Source of the DNA: Actinomyces sp.
Lineage (GTDB): Bacteria > Actinomycetota > Actinomycetes > Actinomycetales > Actinomycetaceae
Direction: 5' to 3'
NCBI GenBank assembly: GCA_012837655.1
Contig: DUQT01000244.1
Span: 1 to 6,489 of the forward strand
Length of the DNA: 6,489 nucleotides
Within the stretch, counting starts at the first letter, position 1. Each line of letters starts with the position of its first letter. The notes beneath the pieces are model-generated. The model saw nothing but the letters and a program-made list of their open reading frames with translations. It was not told where the DNA came from and searched no databases. Positions 6,324 to 6,489 of this stretch are shown here, piece after piece. The translations under genes were made by a program, and so were the position numbers.

Positions 6324-6402
6324 ACGGATGGAACTTGCCCCGAAGTAGACGGGTGGAACTTGACCCGAAGTAGACGGGTGGAACTTGACCCGAAGTTAAC
6401 GG
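6314..6402. repeat. 25-bp tandem repeat array, about 3.5 copies, overlapping the mrp stop
   Basis: Three full 25-bp units (6314-6338, 6339-6363, 6364-6388) start with CCCGAAGTAGACGG and end with TGGAACTTG. Units 2 and 3 are identical; unit 1 differs at two positions (CGGAT for CGGGT, and the final base C for A). A partial fourth unit (6389-6402) reads CCCGAAGTTAACGG. Each unit contains CCGAAGTAG, so the Pro-Lys-stop ending of mrp is repeated twice more downstream. Units 2-3 contain the dyads CCCG-N7-CGGG and CGGGT-N8-ACCCG. Possible explanations are the multiple terminal repeats of an insertion sequence (IS21-like elements have such ends), a local minisatellite expansion, or a protein-binding array. 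Confidence 0.92.
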
Positions 6403-6489
6403 TCATCTCAAGAGCTGTAGCTTCAAGGAATAGTCCGCAAAATCAGCAATAGATTTCGCAAAGAAAAGAAGGGCCGTTGCTAGTTTGAC
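6403..6489 (-). CDS. Possible 3' end of a minus-strand gene, cut by the window edge
   Basis: One minus-strand frame is open from the window edge to a TGA at 6405-6403, giving 28 codons ending ...ADYSLKLQLLR. The other two minus frames and the plus frames are closed by several stops. By eye the DNA here is AT-richer than mrp, consistent with a different origin. No family is recognisable. An open frame this short can occur by chance, so this may be non-coding; if real, the gene would end directly against the repeat array, as a transposase gene might against its terminal repeats. Confidence 0.2.
   Translation of the reverse strand, partial: VKLATALLFFAKSIADFADYSLKLQLLR

Noticed and set aside
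6314..6402. CRISPR array
   Set aside because: The 25-bp units are directly adjacent with no spacers between them, and the first overlaps a coding sequence.

Overview
The window looks like chromosomal DNA of an actinomycete of moderate GC content. The evidence is the gene set and its order: a YflT/GsiB-like membrane protein, a PRC-barrel/MgtE_N/CBS protein, a DUF1003 protein and an Mrp ATPase that resembles the actinobacterial form. A GTG start with a TANNNT hexamer just upstream also fits. From memory, Mycobacterium tuberculosis carries a comparable cluster around Rv1229c (mrp), Rv1231c, Rv1232c and Rv1234. A family such as Actinomycetaceae is a guess only.

Layout: (1) 35-910, minus strand: a two-helix membrane protein with a general-stress-17M-like N-terminal domain and a long Q/P-rich tail that contains a perfect 14-residue duplication. 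(2) 911-1126: divergent intergenic region. (3) 1127-2431 and 2424-2960, plus strand: a cytosolic PRC-barrel/MgtE_N/CBS protein overlapping by 8 bp a small DUF1003 membrane protein; this is clearly one transcription unit. (4) 3063-5096, minus strand: a large OafA/OatA-type membrane acyltransferase with a C-terminal SGNH domain, convergent with the DUF1003 gene and divergent from mrp. (5) 5097-5204: divergent promoter region with a small tandem repeat. (6) 5205-6323, plus strand: mrp, a MIP18-domain/P-loop ATPase implicated in Fe-S cluster handling. (7) 6314-6402: three and a half copies of a 25-bp tandem repeat that begin inside the last codons of mrp and supply its stop codon. AT-richer DNA follows, with one open minus-strand frame running off the window edge.

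The MgtE_N/CBS protein has the Mg2+-sensing half of an MgtE channel without the membrane half. With its coupled DUF1003 partner and the divergent stress-like membrane protein it could be a membrane-associated sensing module, but no function is proven for it. The acyltransferase is probably a cell-surface glycan modifier and appears to be an insertion into the otherwise conserved block. No complete mobile element, RNA gene or CRISPR array is visible. The most unusual feature is the repeat array fused to the 3' end of mrp; no clearly new multi-gene system stands out.
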